From the NCBI RefSeq assembly GCF_009917485.1, contig NZ_QZDT01000012.1, positions 1-64,000 of the forward strand: DNA of 64,000 nt, given 5' to 3'. The notes below the pieces were generated by a model. The model saw nothing but the letters and a program-made list of their open reading frames with translations, had not been told where the DNA came from and searched no databases. Source of the stretch: Parablautia muri. Its GTDB lineage: Bacteria; Bacillota; Clostridia; Lachnospirales; Lachnospiraceae. The position numbers and the translations under genes were made by a program. This document shows positions 8,039-16,872 of this stretch, one piece after another; position 1 is the stretch's first letter; every line of letters starts with the position of its first letter.

Positions 8039-9031
8039 ATGAGCGATTCGATTATGGTTAAAACTTATCTTGTCACTGGCGGAGCCGGATTCATAGGCTA
8101 TTATCTTTCCAAAGCCTTATTAGAAAGAGGTATGGAGGTAGTTGGCCTTGATAATTTAAATGATTATTATGAAGTTTCCTTGAAAGAAGACCGTCTGGCA
8201 ATCCTAAAGGAATATCCCCAATACCATTTTGTCAAGGCCGATCTTGCAGATAAAAGTGCAGTGTTTTCCATATTCGAAAATTTCAAACCGGAGATTGTGG
8301 TAAATCTTGCAGCCCAGGCAGGGGTGCGTTACAGCATAGATAATCCGGACGCATATATCAATTCAAATATAATAGGCTTCTACCACATTTTAGAGGCGTG
8401 CCGCCATTATCCGGTGGAGCATCTTGTGTTTGCATCTTCCAGCTCCGTCTATGGCGGAAATAAGAAGGTGCCTTTTTCTACGGAGGATAAGGTGGACAGG
8501 CCGGTAAGCCTGTATGCGGCTACGAAAAAGTCCAATGAGCTGATGGCCTATTCTTACAGCAAGCTGTATCAGATTCCTTTAACCGGACTGCGATTTTTTA
8601 CTGTATATGGCCCTATGGGAAGGCCGGATATGGCGTACTTCAAGTTTGCAAAGAAGATTATGGCGGATGAGCCCATTCAGATTTATAATCATGGAGATAT
8701 GCGCCGTGATTTTACGTATATTGACGATATTGTAAAGGGAATAGAAGGGGTCCTTGAAAGGCCTCCGGCGGCGGATGAAAATGGCGCTGCCTATAAGATT
8801 TACAATATAGGAAACAATAAGCCGGAAAAATTAATGGATTATATAGCAATGCTTGAAAAGTGTCTGGGGAAGGAAGCGAAAAAAGAGTATCTGCCTATGC
8901 AGCCCGGAGATGTGTATGAGACTTATGCGGATGTGCAGGACTTAATGAATGATTTCGGATTCAAACCATCTACCACGATTGAAGAAGGGCTTGGCAGGTT
9001 TGCAAAGTGGTTTTTGGAATATTATAAATAG
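8039..9031 (+). CDS. UDP-glucuronate 4-epimerase-like NAD-dependent epimerase
   Basis: This 330-residue extended short-chain dehydrogenase has the NAD-binding motif TGGAGFIG at residues 13-20 and LDNLNDYY just after the second beta strand. It then has the SSSSVYG strand and the catalytic Tyr159 and Lys163 (YAATK). LNDYY, the AAQAGVRYSI loop and the closing part resemble CapI/LpsL-type enzymes that interconvert UDP-glucuronate and UDP-galacturonate. The next gene, UDP-glucose dehydrogenase 29 bases later, makes its expected substrate, which supports the assignment. The start is fixed by the GGGGG of the hairpin repeat. Confidence 0.85.
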   Translation: MSDSIMVKTYLVTGGAGFIGYYLSKALLERGMEVVGLDNLNDYYEVSLKEDRLAILKEYPQYHFVKADLADKSAVFSIFENFKPEIVVNLAAQAGVRYSIDNPDAYINSNIIGFYHILEACRHYPVEHLVFASSSSVYGGNKKVPFSTEDKVDRPVSLYAATKKSNELMAYSYSKLYQIPLTGLRFFTVYGPMGRPDMAYFKFAKKIMADEPIQIYNHGDMRRDFTYIDDIVKGIEGVLERPPAADENGAAYKIYNIGNNKPEKLMDYIAMLEKCLGKEAKKEYLPMQPGDVYETYADVQDLMNDFGFKPSTTIEEGLGRFAKWFLEYYK

Positions 9032-9060
9032 GATTAAGCGCACGGGAATGGAGGACTGAA

Positions 9061-10371
9061 ATGAAAATTACAGTGGCGGGAACTGGGTATGTAGGTTTGG
9101 TAGCAGGTGTATGCTTTGCGGAAAAAGGGTATGATGTAACCTGTGTGGATGTGGATGAAAAAAAGGTTGAAATGATGCGCCAGGGGATTTCTCCCATTTA
9201 TGAAGAAGGTCTGGAGGAACTGATACGGAAGAATAATGCAGACGGAACCTTACATTTTACTACGGATTATAAATGTGCTTACAGGGATGCGGATGCTATT
9301 TTTATTGGCGTGGGGACGCCGGAGATGCCGAATGGCAGCGCTAATTTAAGCTATATTGCCACAGTTTCCAGGCAGATTGCGGAGACGGTTGAGAAGGATT
9401 GTCTGGTGGTGGTAAAATCCACAGTTCCAGTGGGCACCAATGATAAGGTAGAACAGTTTATTAAGGATTTTTTGGTGCATCATGTGAAGGTAGAGGTGGC
9501 CTCCAATCCTGAATTTTTGGCTCAGGGAACTGCTGTTCATGACACCTTGCATGCCGCCAGAATTATTATTGGAACGGAAAGTAAAGAGGCGGAGGAGCTG
9601 CTTACAAAAATATATGAGCCCTTTGGGCTGCCTATTGTTTCGGTAAAACGCCGTTCGGCGGAGATGATTAAGTATGCTTGTAATGATTTTCTGGCGCTAA
9701 AGATTTCTTATATGAATGATATTGCCAATTTGTGTGAGCTGGTGGGTGCGGATATTACGGATGTAGCGAAGGGAATGAGTTATGATGAGCGAATTGGCGC
9801 CCGGTTTTTGAATGCGGGAATTGGATTTGGGGGAAGCTGTTTTCCTAAGGATACGAAAGCGCTTAAATATTTGGCCAGAGAGCACGGCTACCAGCTTAAG
9901 ACAGTGGAGGCCTGTGTAGATGTGAATGTTTCCCAGAAGACCAGACTGTTTGAAAAGGCAAAGGACAGGATGATTACGTTTAACGGCTTAAAAGTGGCGG
10001 TTTTGGGACTTACCTTTAAAGCGGGAACAGATGATTTACGGGAAGCTCCCTCGATTGATAATTTAAAGCTTTTACTGGCAGCAGGTGCGGATGTCTTTGC
10101 GTACGACCCTAAGGGCGCGGAACGGGCCGAAATGATTTTTCCGGTGGGAAAAGTAGAAAATGGAACCATGACATATGTATCTTCAGTGGGGGAAGCTTTA
10201 GACAAGGCTCATATATGCTTTGTATTTACGGAGTGGCCGGAGATCAAGGCGGTTATGCCTGTGGAATTTAAGGAAAGAATGCATACCCCTCTCGTATATG
10301 ATGGCAGAAATCTTTATCCGATAGAAGCAATGAAAGAAGCAGGGGTAGAATATTACAGCATCGGGCGATAG
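9061..10371 (+). CDS. ugd: UDP-glucose 6-dehydrogenase
   Basis: This 436-residue enzyme of the UDP-glucose/GDP-mannose dehydrogenase family oxidises UDP-glucose twice with NAD+ to UDP-glucuronate. The N-terminal Rossmann motif is GTGYVG (residues 7-12). The catalytic cysteine lies in GFGGSCFPKD (Cys260), the central helix carries NDFLALKISYMNDI, and the C-terminal domain has GLTFKAGTDDLREAP. Length is normal. A GGAGG ribosome binding site lies just upstream. It pairs with the epimerase gene to provide uronic acid precursors for the polymers encoded here. Confidence 0.93.
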   Translation: MKITVAGTGYVGLVAGVCFAEKGYDVTCVDVDEKKVEMMRQGISPIYEEGLEELIRKNNADGTLHFTTDYKCAYRDADAIFIGVGTPEMPNGSANLSYIATVSRQIAETVEKDCLVVVKSTVPVGTNDKVEQFIKDFLVHHVKVEVASNPEFLAQGTAVHDTLHAARIIIGTESKEAEELLTKIYEPFGLPIVSVKRRSAEMIKYACNDFLALKISYMNDIANLCELVGADITDVAKGMSYDERIGARFLNAGIGFGGSCFPKDTKALKYLAREHGYQLKTVEACVDVNVSQKTRLFEKAKDRMITFNGLKVAVLGLTFKAGTDDLREAPSIDNLKLLLAAGADVFAYDPKGAERAEMIFPVGKVENGTMTYVSSVGEALDKAHICFVFTEWPEIKAVMPVEFKERMHTPLVYDGRNLYPIEAMKEAGVEYYSIGR

Positions 10372-10379
10372 GATGAAGA

Positions 10380-10435
10380 AAACATTAAGCAGCTCTAAGG
10401 CGTCAAAAACGCTGCCTGAGAGTTGCTTAATGTTT
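10380..10435. terminator. Long hairpin after ugd
   Basis: AAACATTAAGCAGCTCT (10380-10396) pairs with AGAGTTGCTTAATGTTT (10419-10435) with one mismatch, and the inner bases GGCG/CGC extend it. It begins nine bases after the ugd stop and is the likely terminator of the epimerase-ugd operon. Confidence 0.7.
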
Positions 10436-10447
10436 CAGAGAATACCC

Positions 10448-10475
10448 AAGATGCGGCGTCTAACAGCCGCATCTT
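10448..10475. terminator. Bidirectional terminator overlapping the end of a reverse gene
   Basis: AAGATGCGGC (10448-10457) and GCCGCATCTT (10466-10475) form a perfect 10-bp stem. T and A runs flank it, so it can work in both directions. One arm encodes the last residues (KRCG) of the reverse-strand GT2 gene, whose stop codon lies in the loop. Confidence 0.75.
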
Positions 10476-11389
10476 TTATGAATGATATATCTGGGCCTTG
10501 CTTTGATTTCGTCATAGATTCTGGAAATATAATGACCGATAATGCCCAGGCTGATCATCAGAACGCTGCCGATAATCAGCTGCAACAGAATCACGGTGGT
10601 AAAGCCTTCTAAAGCAGAACCGGAAAAATATTTGTATAAGGACTGGATGCCAAGTGCAATGGACGCAATCAACATAATCCAGCCCATCAGGCTTACAAAC
10701 TGCATGGGAGCGCCTGAAAAGGAAGTAATGTTTTGGATGGCATATTTGGTAAGGCTCCACATGGACCACTTAGAAGTGCCGATGGTGCGTTCCTGGACTT
10801 CGAAGGGAAGCGTGGTAGAACGGAAACCTACCCATGACGAAAGCGCCCGAAAGAAGGGAGACCGTTCCGGGAGAATTAAAAGTGCATCCACCGCTTTGCG
10901 GTCCATCAGTTTAAAATCAGAGGCTTTGGACATATCAATGCCGGTTGCCTTACTGATCATACAGTAAAAGGCATTGGCACAAAGGGTATGGAGGCAGCTT
11001 TCCTTTCCGCGGGAAGCTTTGACTCCTTCAATTACTTCGTAACCTTCCTGCCAAAGTTGATACATTTCGGGCAGCAGGGCAGGGGGATGCTGTAAGTCGC
11101 AGTCCATGATAACACAGCAGGCACCGGAGGAAGCCTCCAGCCCTGCAAAAATGGCCGCTTCTTTTCCAAAGTTTCTTGAAAAGGACAGGCCTTTTGCCTG
11201 GGGATATTCTCTTGAAAGCGTATGGATGCGATGGTATGTGGCGTCCTTGGAACCATCGTCAACAAAAATGATTTCAAAGGGAATGCAGGACGCATCCAGT
11301 ATTTCTTTTATCACAGTAAAAGTTTTGGGTATATTATCCTGCTCATTATAGGAAGGTATAATAATTGAAAGCATTTGATTATCCTGCAT
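10460..11389 (-). CDS. DPM1/GtrB-like polyprenyl-phosphate glycosyltransferase (GT2)
   Basis: This 309-residue enzyme has a GT-A domain (SIIIPSYNEQDNI, FVDDGSKDAT, RNFGKEAAIFAGL, MDCDLQHPP as the DxD motif) and two C-terminal membrane segments around residues 230-295. This is the arrangement of GtrB, ArnC and bacterial dolichol-phosphate-mannose synthase-like enzymes, which load one sugar onto undecaprenyl phosphate. Such products feed GT-C enzymes, several of which are encoded nearby. ATG 11389 is chosen because GAGGAG lies about ten bases upstream; that site overlaps an earlier ATG at 11407. It is paralogous to 49702-50643. The C-terminus is encoded inside a terminator stem. Confidence 0.88.
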   Translation of the reverse strand: MQDNQMLSIIIPSYNEQDNIPKTFTVIKEILDASCIPFEIIFVDDGSKDATYHRIHTLSREYPQAKGLSFSRNFGKEAAIFAGLEASSGACCVIMDCDLQHPPALLPEMYQLWQEGYEVIEGVKASRGKESCLHTLCANAFYCMISKATGIDMSKASDFKLMDRKAVDALLILPERSPFFRALSSWVGFRSTTLPFEVQERTIGTSKWSMWSLTKYAIQNITSFSGAPMQFVSLMGWIMLIASIALGIQSLYKYFSGSALEGFTTVILLQLIIGSVLMISLGIIGHYISRIYDEIKARPRYIIHKRCGC

Positions 11390-11556
11390 CAGCGTATTTC
11401 TCCTCATAAATTAAAGTATATACGAGAAAAATAGTTTTAGCAATGCTATAGATATTAAGAATTCAAATTCTTTCTCGTCAAATAGTGCTATCTATGGTAG
11501 AATGTTTACGGGAAAATATGGGCCGTTGCGTGTAATCTACGGGAGGAAATGATGAA

Positions 11557-13416
11557 ATGTATATTTTTCATATAGCGGCATTTCTGATTCTGATTTTATA
11601 TATATCATGGAAATGTGAGATACGGCTGGTTGAAGCCGTTCCGGTAGGAAGTGCGATATTGATTCTTATGCTCTATGTCCTTTCTTTCTTTAGGATGCTG
11701 ATGCTTTCGGATTATATCATGATTGCGGGAGTGGCTGTTACTGCCTTTTTTTTCGTGAAAATGTCAAAAGAACAACGCGGGGAAATTTTAAATTTTGTGC
11801 GGCAGGAACTTTTCAGTGCAAGTACATTGACGGCGCTTGGGTTGACGGTGGTGGTGGTTCTATGTGTAAATGAGCGGATCGTCAGTTGGTGGGATGATTA
11901 TAATTTTTGGGCTACCGATGTGAAATCTATCTTTTATTTGGATGGTTTTGCGGACAAATATGCAAATGTGGCAACAGAGTTTGGAGATTATCCGCCTGGG
12001 ACGCAAATGATAAAATGGTGGTTTTTGCACTTTTCACCAATTGAGTTTCGGGAGAACTTAATTTTTGCCGGTTATTATTTTATGAACCTGGCATTTTTGT
12101 TTCCGCTTTTAAAAAATCTGAAAAGAAGAAATATTTTTATCATGGTGGCTAGTGCACTGGCGCTTTGGCTCTTTCCGGCAGTGGTGGAAGTGATGTGGTA
12201 TGAGGGATGCTGTGCGGACCTTACAATGGCTATAGTTTATGGAGCTTTTCTTGCGTCTGTGACAGATAGGGAGTGTGGGAATGCTTTTTATTATGGCAGG
12301 CAGGCGCTGTTTTTATCAGTGTTGGTTTTGTGTAAAAATACAGGTTTTGTCTGGGTGATTTTTGGGCTCATATTTAGTTTCGGCTATCATAGTTTGGTGT
12401 ATAAGAGAGGAGAGAGAAGAAAAAAAGCGTTGCTTATCGTTATGGCTCTGCCGTTGTTGACGGAAATTTCGTGGCTGGGATTCTGCTTTCTCAATAAACG
12501 AGTGGCGGTGCTTACGGACCAGGCGATTCAAATGGCAGCAGGAAGTATGGGCATTCCCGATTACCAAGAGGAAATGGTAAAGGTATTTATACAGGCTTTT
12601 ATCCGTTACCCTCTCCACAGATGGAATACCATAGCGGTAGATTTAAGTCCTTTAGGAATGTATTTACTGTTAATTCTTTTTGTTTTTCTGCTTTATCAAT
12701 TTCATGTTGTGGATAAATATCTGGCAGTCTTTATGGAAATATTTTTTATTCTTTCCGGCATTTTGTTTTATTCGTTTAATTTAATCAGTCATTTGACAAT
12801 CTTTGCAAGGGAAACTCAGTACCTGGATCCGGCCACGATGATTTTGTCCATAGAAAGATATGGGGCGCCGTTTTTTATAGGGGGAATGTATCTGACAGCT
12901 TATTTTGCTTTGAATAGCCGTAAGCAGGTGACGGGGGCGGTTTTATGCATAATATTTGTATTTCTTACTACGGATTATGCAAGCGCGTATTATGCGGTGA
13001 ATGGTTATAAAAAAGAGATAAATAGCAAATTGGCGGTACGTAAAGAAAGAGTGGATGAATCGGCAGAAGAATTCTTGCGGGCAATAGGCGCCGGGCAAAG
13101 AGGAAGTATCGGGCGTGTATTATATTTATGTGATATTGCAGATGTAAATAAAGGCAATTATACTTTCATAAACTTTGAAGCGGCGCCGGTGTCGGTTATG
13201 TATAAAGGTATAGATAGGGAAACAATGAACAGTGAAGACATTGCAGAGGCCGTCAGGAAGGCACATGCAGGTTTTTTATATATAAATCCATTATCTGATA
13301 GTGGAGAAGAATTGTTTCGGCCTTTTATAAAGGATGAAAAATTAGAATATAATTGTTTATATCGGGTATGCGAAGAAGATGGTGTCATGCATTGGGAAAA
13401 ATATATAGGCGGATGA
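11557..13416 (+). CDS. Large multispanning membrane protein, probable GT-C glycosyltransferase
   Basis: This 619-residue protein has about a dozen hydrophobic segments over residues 1-480 and a soluble C-terminal region. After the third or fourth segment it has SWWDDYNFWATD (about residues 110-121) and then GDYPPGTQM, an acidic-then-PPG pattern seen in GT-C glycosyltransferases. The sequence family is not one I can name. It lies between a DPM1-like GT2 gene, which would provide a lipid-linked sugar, and a GT2-GtrA fusion, which fits a lipid-sugar-dependent transferase. GGGAGG lies about 12 bases before the ATG. Confidence 0.6.
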   Translation: MYIFHIAAFLILILYISWKCEIRLVEAVPVGSAILILMLYVLSFFRMLMLSDYIMIAGVAVTAFFFVKMSKEQRGEILNFVRQELFSASTLTALGLTVVVVLCVNERIVSWWDDYNFWATDVKSIFYLDGFADKYANVATEFGDYPPGTQMIKWWFLHFSPIEFRENLIFAGYYFMNLAFLFPLLKNLKRRNIFIMVASALALWLFPAVVEVMWYEGCCADLTMAIVYGAFLASVTDRECGNAFYYGRQALFLSVLVLCKNTGFVWVIFGLIFSFGYHSLVYKRGERRKKALLIVMALPLLTEISWLGFCFLNKRVAVLTDQAIQMAAGSMGIPDYQEEMVKVFIQAFIRYPLHRWNTIAVDLSPLGMYLLLILFVFLLYQFHVVDKYLAVFMEIFFILSGILFYSFNLISHLTIFARETQYLDPATMILSIERYGAPFFIGGMYLTAYFALNSRKQVTGAVLCIIFVFLTTDYASAYYAVNGYKKEINSKLAVRKERVDESAEEFLRAIGAGQRGSIGRVLYLCDIADVNKGNYTFINFEAAPVSVMYKGIDRETMNSEDIAEAVRKAHAGFLYINPLSDSGEELFRPFIKDEKLEYNCLYRVCEEDGVMHWEKYIGG

Positions 13417-13480
13417 AATTAGCCTGAAAAAGGTAATTTATGAATTCTACAGTTGATGTATAATTGAGAAATGGGATTGG

Positions 13481-14572
13481 ATGGATGATATGGAACAAGA
13501 GACAGCAAGATGGAGAGTGCCCATCATAATTCCCTCTTATGAGCCGGATGAAAAGCTTTCCGGCTTGCTGAAAAAATTGAGGAAGAAGGGTTTTCAAAAT
13601 ATTATATTGGTGGATGATGGAAGCGGGGAAAAATATGCAAATCTTTTTGCGGAGGCAGAGGAAGTGTATGGATGTAAGGTTTTACATCATGCAATTAACC
13701 GTGGGAAAGGATGTGCTTTAAAAACAGCCTTTGATTATTGCCTTCAAAAATGGGAAGAAATGCCGGGAGTAATAACAGCGGACTCGGATGGACAGCATTC
13801 TCCGGAATGTATACTGGCATGTGTGGATGCGATGCTCGCGAACCCGAATGCGTTAGTCTTAGGCTGCAGATGTTTTGAAGGGGAAGATGTGCCGGCAAGA
13901 TCAGAATTTGGCAATAAATGTACAAGAATTGTAATGAAGTATTTAACGGGTATTACGGTTTCAGATACCCAGACAGGTCTTCGGGGAATTCCTGCTAACT
14001 TTATGGAACGGCTTCTTACCGTTAACGGAGAGCGTTTTGAATTTGAAACGAATATGCTTCTTGAGACGAAAAAAAGGGGGATTCCCATTGTAGAAGTGCC
14101 GATCCAAACCATATATATAGAAGAAAATAAAACTAGCCATTTTAATCCCATCAGGGATTCTTTGAAAATATATATGATTTTTGGAAAATTTCTTTTTTCC
14201 TCGCTCAGTTCCTGTATAATCGATTTGGTGTTATTTTCAATGTTCTGCTTTTTTATGAGGGATATGCAGTGGGGGGATTTGACTTATATTATGCTGGCTA
14301 CTGTTTTGGCAAGGATTCTCTCGGCACTTTATAATTACCTGATTAATTTAAAAATCGTATTTCAGAGTGAAAGTTCGGTAAAGACTTCATTGCCCCGTTA
14401 TGCGTTGCTTGCAGTGGTGCAAATGCTGCTGAGCGGTTTCCTGGTGGATAGATTACATTCCGTATTTGGCGGTGTGGAGGTGTTAACGAAAATACCCGTG
14501 GATGTGTTATTATTCTTTTTAAGTTTTGTGATTCAGCGGGAATTTGTTTATACACAAAAGTGTGAAAAGTAA
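13481..14572 (+). CDS. Fusion of GT2 glycosyltransferase and GtrA-like flippase domain
   Basis: This 363-residue protein has two parts. Residues 1 to about 230 are a GT2 domain (PIIIPSYEPDEKL, LVDDGSGEKY, NRGKGCALKTAF, TADSDGQHSP as DxD, DTQTGLRGIP). Residues from about 235 to the end are a four-segment GtrA-like membrane domain that retains a phenylalanine- and asparagine-containing third segment (ALYNYLINLKIVF). In separate-gene systems the first makes polyprenyl-phosphate sugar and the second is thought to flip it. Here both steps are on one chain, which fits the GT-C genes around it. The exact start (13481 or 13490) is uncertain because no strong ribosome binding site is visible. Confidence 0.85.
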   Translation: MDDMEQETARWRVPIIIPSYEPDEKLSGLLKKLRKKGFQNIILVDDGSGEKYANLFAEAEEVYGCKVLHHAINRGKGCALKTAFDYCLQKWEEMPGVITADSDGQHSPECILACVDAMLANPNALVLGCRCFEGEDVPARSEFGNKCTRIVMKYLTGITVSDTQTGLRGIPANFMERLLTVNGERFEFETNMLLETKKRGIPIVEVPIQTIYIEENKTSHFNPIRDSLKIYMIFGKFLFSSLSSCIIDLVLFSMFCFFMRDMQWGDLTYIMLATVLARILSALYNYLINLKIVFQSESSVKTSLPRYALLAVVQMLLSGFLVDRLHSVFGGVEVLTKIPVDVLLFFLSFVIQREFVYTQKCEK

Positions 14573-14595
14573 ATCTAAAACAGTAAAAACGTGGC

Positions 14596-14668
14596 TGGTG
14601 CAGTACCGCAAGCATAGCTTGCGATACAGGACAATAGGCGCTGCCTGTTGTATGCAGGGAGTATAAGA
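14596..14668 (+). repeat. Family B hairpin repeat (copy B1)
   Basis: GCAGTACCGCAAGC is followed by GCTTGCGATAC: CGCAAGC (14607-14613) pairs with GCTTGCG (14617-14623) across an ATA loop. A 30-base insertion separates the hairpin from the family's usual TATGCAGGGAGTATAAG ending. Other copies lie at 40965, 54102 and 54171. Confidence 0.55.
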
Positions 14669-14691
14669 ATCGTAAAATAAAGGATTAGGTT

Positions 14692-15840
14692 ATGGTGCAG
14701 AGGTACGACAAAATAATAATCGGAGCTGGTTTATACGGTTTATATGGGGCGAGATTCTGTGCACAAAGGGGGCAGCATGTTTTAGTGCTTGAATATGATA
14801 AGGAGCCTTTTGGCCGAGCCACCTATATCAATCAGGCAAGGGTGCATATGGGATACCACTATCCCAGGAGTCTTACCACGGCAGTAAAATCGGCGGGATA
14901 TTTCAGGCGTTTTGTGGAAGATTTTGGCTTTTGTATTCACGATGCGTTTGAGCAGATTTATGCGACATCGGACAAGTTTTCATGGACCAGTGCAAAGCAG
15001 TTTCAGGAGTTCTGTAAAGCGGCGGATATAAAATGTGAGGAAGCGGCAGCCTCTAAGTATTTTAAACCGGGGATGTGCGATGGGGCTTTTCTTACGGAAG
15101 AATATACTTACGATGCGAAGGTTCTGCAGCATTTTTTTGAGAATGAACTAAACGAGAACACCAATGTGGAAATAGAATATGGCGTCCGGATCAAGAGGCT
15201 TGTTAAGCTTGAGAAGTCTTTTAGGGTGGAAGTGGAGGATGGAAAGTGTTTTGAGGCGCCTTATGTGCTGAATGCCACTTATGCTTCTGTGAACCAGGTG
15301 ATTGACAGGGTAGAGGGAGTAGAAAAGGAATTTTTTGGAATAAAGTATGAGCTGTGCGAGATTATTTTGTGCAAGCCCTCCGATGCTTTGAAGAAAATCG
15401 GAATTACCGTAATGGACGGGCCATTCTTTTCCATCATGCCCTTTGGGCAGACGGGCCTGCATTCTCTGACAGCGGTAACCTTTACACCTCATGTGACCAG
15501 CTATGAGCCGAAACCGAAATTCTCCTGCCAGAAGGGAATGGAGCAGGGGAAAAATAAATGTACGCCGGACGAACTGGGGAATTGCAGCGAATGTCCTCAT
15601 AAGCCGGATTCCGCATGGCCTTACATGTCTCATTTGGCGGATAAATACATGAAGCCGGAGTATGGCTATTCTTATATGCAGTCTTTGTATTCTATGAAGC
15701 CGATTTTAAAAAGCTCGGAGGTGGATGATTCCAGGCCTACGGCAATCAGGGTAATGAGCAGGGAGCCGGTATTTGTAAGTGTCTTATCAGGAAAAATCAA
15801 CACGGTTTATGATTTGGATGAATATTTGGTAATGGAATAG
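14692..15840 (+). CDS. FAD-dependent oxidoreductase with a four-cysteine insert
   Basis: This 382-residue protein begins with a dinucleotide-binding fold (GAGLYG at residues 11-16, then LVLEYD). It has the general layout of the DAO/UDP-galactopyranose mutase-like flavoproteins found in polysaccharide loci, but it is not a clear Glf. Unusually, residues 279-301 hold Cys279, Cys290, Cys298 and Cys301 (C-x10-C-x7-C-x2-C) with neighbouring His, which could bind zinc or an iron-sulfur cluster. The following GT2 gene starts 31 bases later, so they are likely co-transcribed. Substrate unknown. A sugar-nucleotide or lipid-linked sugar is an inference from context. Confidence 0.7.
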   Translation: MVQRYDKIIIGAGLYGLYGARFCAQRGQHVLVLEYDKEPFGRATYINQARVHMGYHYPRSLTTAVKSAGYFRRFVEDFGFCIHDAFEQIYATSDKFSWTSAKQFQEFCKAADIKCEEAAASKYFKPGMCDGAFLTEEYTYDAKVLQHFFENELNENTNVEIEYGVRIKRLVKLEKSFRVEVEDGKCFEAPYVLNATYASVNQVIDRVEGVEKEFFGIKYELCEIILCKPSDALKKIGITVMDGPFFSIMPFGQTGLHSLTAVTFTPHVTSYEPKPKFSCQKGMEQGKNKCTPDELGNCSECPHKPDSAWPYMSHLADKYMKPEYGYSYMQSLYSMKPILKSSEVDDSRPTAIRVMSREPVFVSVLSGKINTVYDLDEYLVME

Positions 15841-15871
15841 AAAATGATTTAAAAATAGTATGGAGGAATCT

Positions 15872-16834
15872 ATGGGGAGTGAAAATGTAAGTAAAAAAGA
15901 AAAAAAGTTTATATCGCTGGTGGTTTACCTACATGACGCAGCTCCTTATGTCAAGTATTTCTTAAATACAATTATTCCTGTGGTTGAGGAAAATTTCCAG
16001 CAGTTTGAGCTGGTATGCGTAGACGATGACTGTCAGGACGGCACAGTGGAAGTTTTGCGGGATTATGTGGAAAACAGACAGTTTGGGGCTATGGTAAATG
16101 TGGTGCATATGAGCTTTTTTCAGGGACTGGAAAGTGCTATGAACGCAGGCAGGGACATAGCGATTGGCGATTTTGTTTATGAGTTTGATGATATTTTTGT
16201 GGATTATAATCCTGAGGTAGTGATGACTGTCTACAATAAGCTGCTTGAGGGAAATGATATTGTGGCCGCCAGCAGTAAGGGAAAGCTCCGCATTACGTCA
16301 AGGCTGTTTTATGCTCTTTACAATAAAACCAGCAGGGGAGAGACCAAAATTGGGCCAGAGACCTTCAGGTTAGTCTCCAGAAGAGCAATCAACAGGATTA
16401 AATCTATGGGACAGTATATTCCATATAGAAAAGCTGTGTACATGAATTGCGGTTTAAATACCACAACAATTCATTATGACAGTACGGATGTGGATGTGAG
16501 AGTGAAAAATAAAAGTGTGGTTTCGGAGAGAACCACACTTGCCCTTGATTCCTTTATTTATTTTACAAATGTATTGGAGAGAATTTCTGCAATTGTATGC
16601 GGTCTGTTTTTGTTAGTGACAATTGGAGTGGGATTTTATATTTTCTCCGACCTTTTTATGGGAAAGCAGACGGTGGAAGGGTGGTTTTCTACTATGGGCT
16701 TTTTAGCGTTGGGTTTTTTTGGTGTGTTTGCGCTGCTAACAATTATATTAAAATATTTGTCTGTTATGCTGAATTTGATTTTTAAGCAGCAGAGATATTT
16801 GGTTTCTGACATAGAAAAGGTGGTAAAGCGTTAA
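15872..16834 (+). CDS. GT2 glycosyltransferase with C-terminal membrane anchor
   Basis: This 320-residue enzyme has an N-terminal GT-A domain (SLVVYLHDAAPYVKYF, CVDDDCQDGT, EFDDIFVDYNPE) and two hydrophobic segments near residues 235-300. This is the DPM1/GtrB-like topology, although the motifs are degenerate: VDDDCQDG replaces VDDGSxDG. ATG 15872 is preferred over 15860 because GGAGG lies six bases before it. Coupled to the upstream FAD oxidoreductase. The lipid-linked product is inferred from topology only. Confidence 0.8.
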   Translation: MGSENVSKKEKKFISLVVYLHDAAPYVKYFLNTIIPVVEENFQQFELVCVDDDCQDGTVEVLRDYVENRQFGAMVNVVHMSFFQGLESAMNAGRDIAIGDFVYEFDDIFVDYNPEVVMTVYNKLLEGNDIVAASSKGKLRITSRLFYALYNKTSRGETKIGPETFRLVSRRAINRIKSMGQYIPYRKAVYMNCGLNTTTIHYDSTDVDVRVKNKSVVSERTTLALDSFIYFTNVLERISAIVCGLFLLVTIGVGFYIFSDLFMGKQTVEGWFSTMGFLALGFFGVFALLTIILKYLSVMLNLIFKQQRYLVSDIEKVVKR

Positions 16835-16872
16835 AAGAGGCCAAGAGCAGCGGCGAAGGGAAGGAAGCGTAT

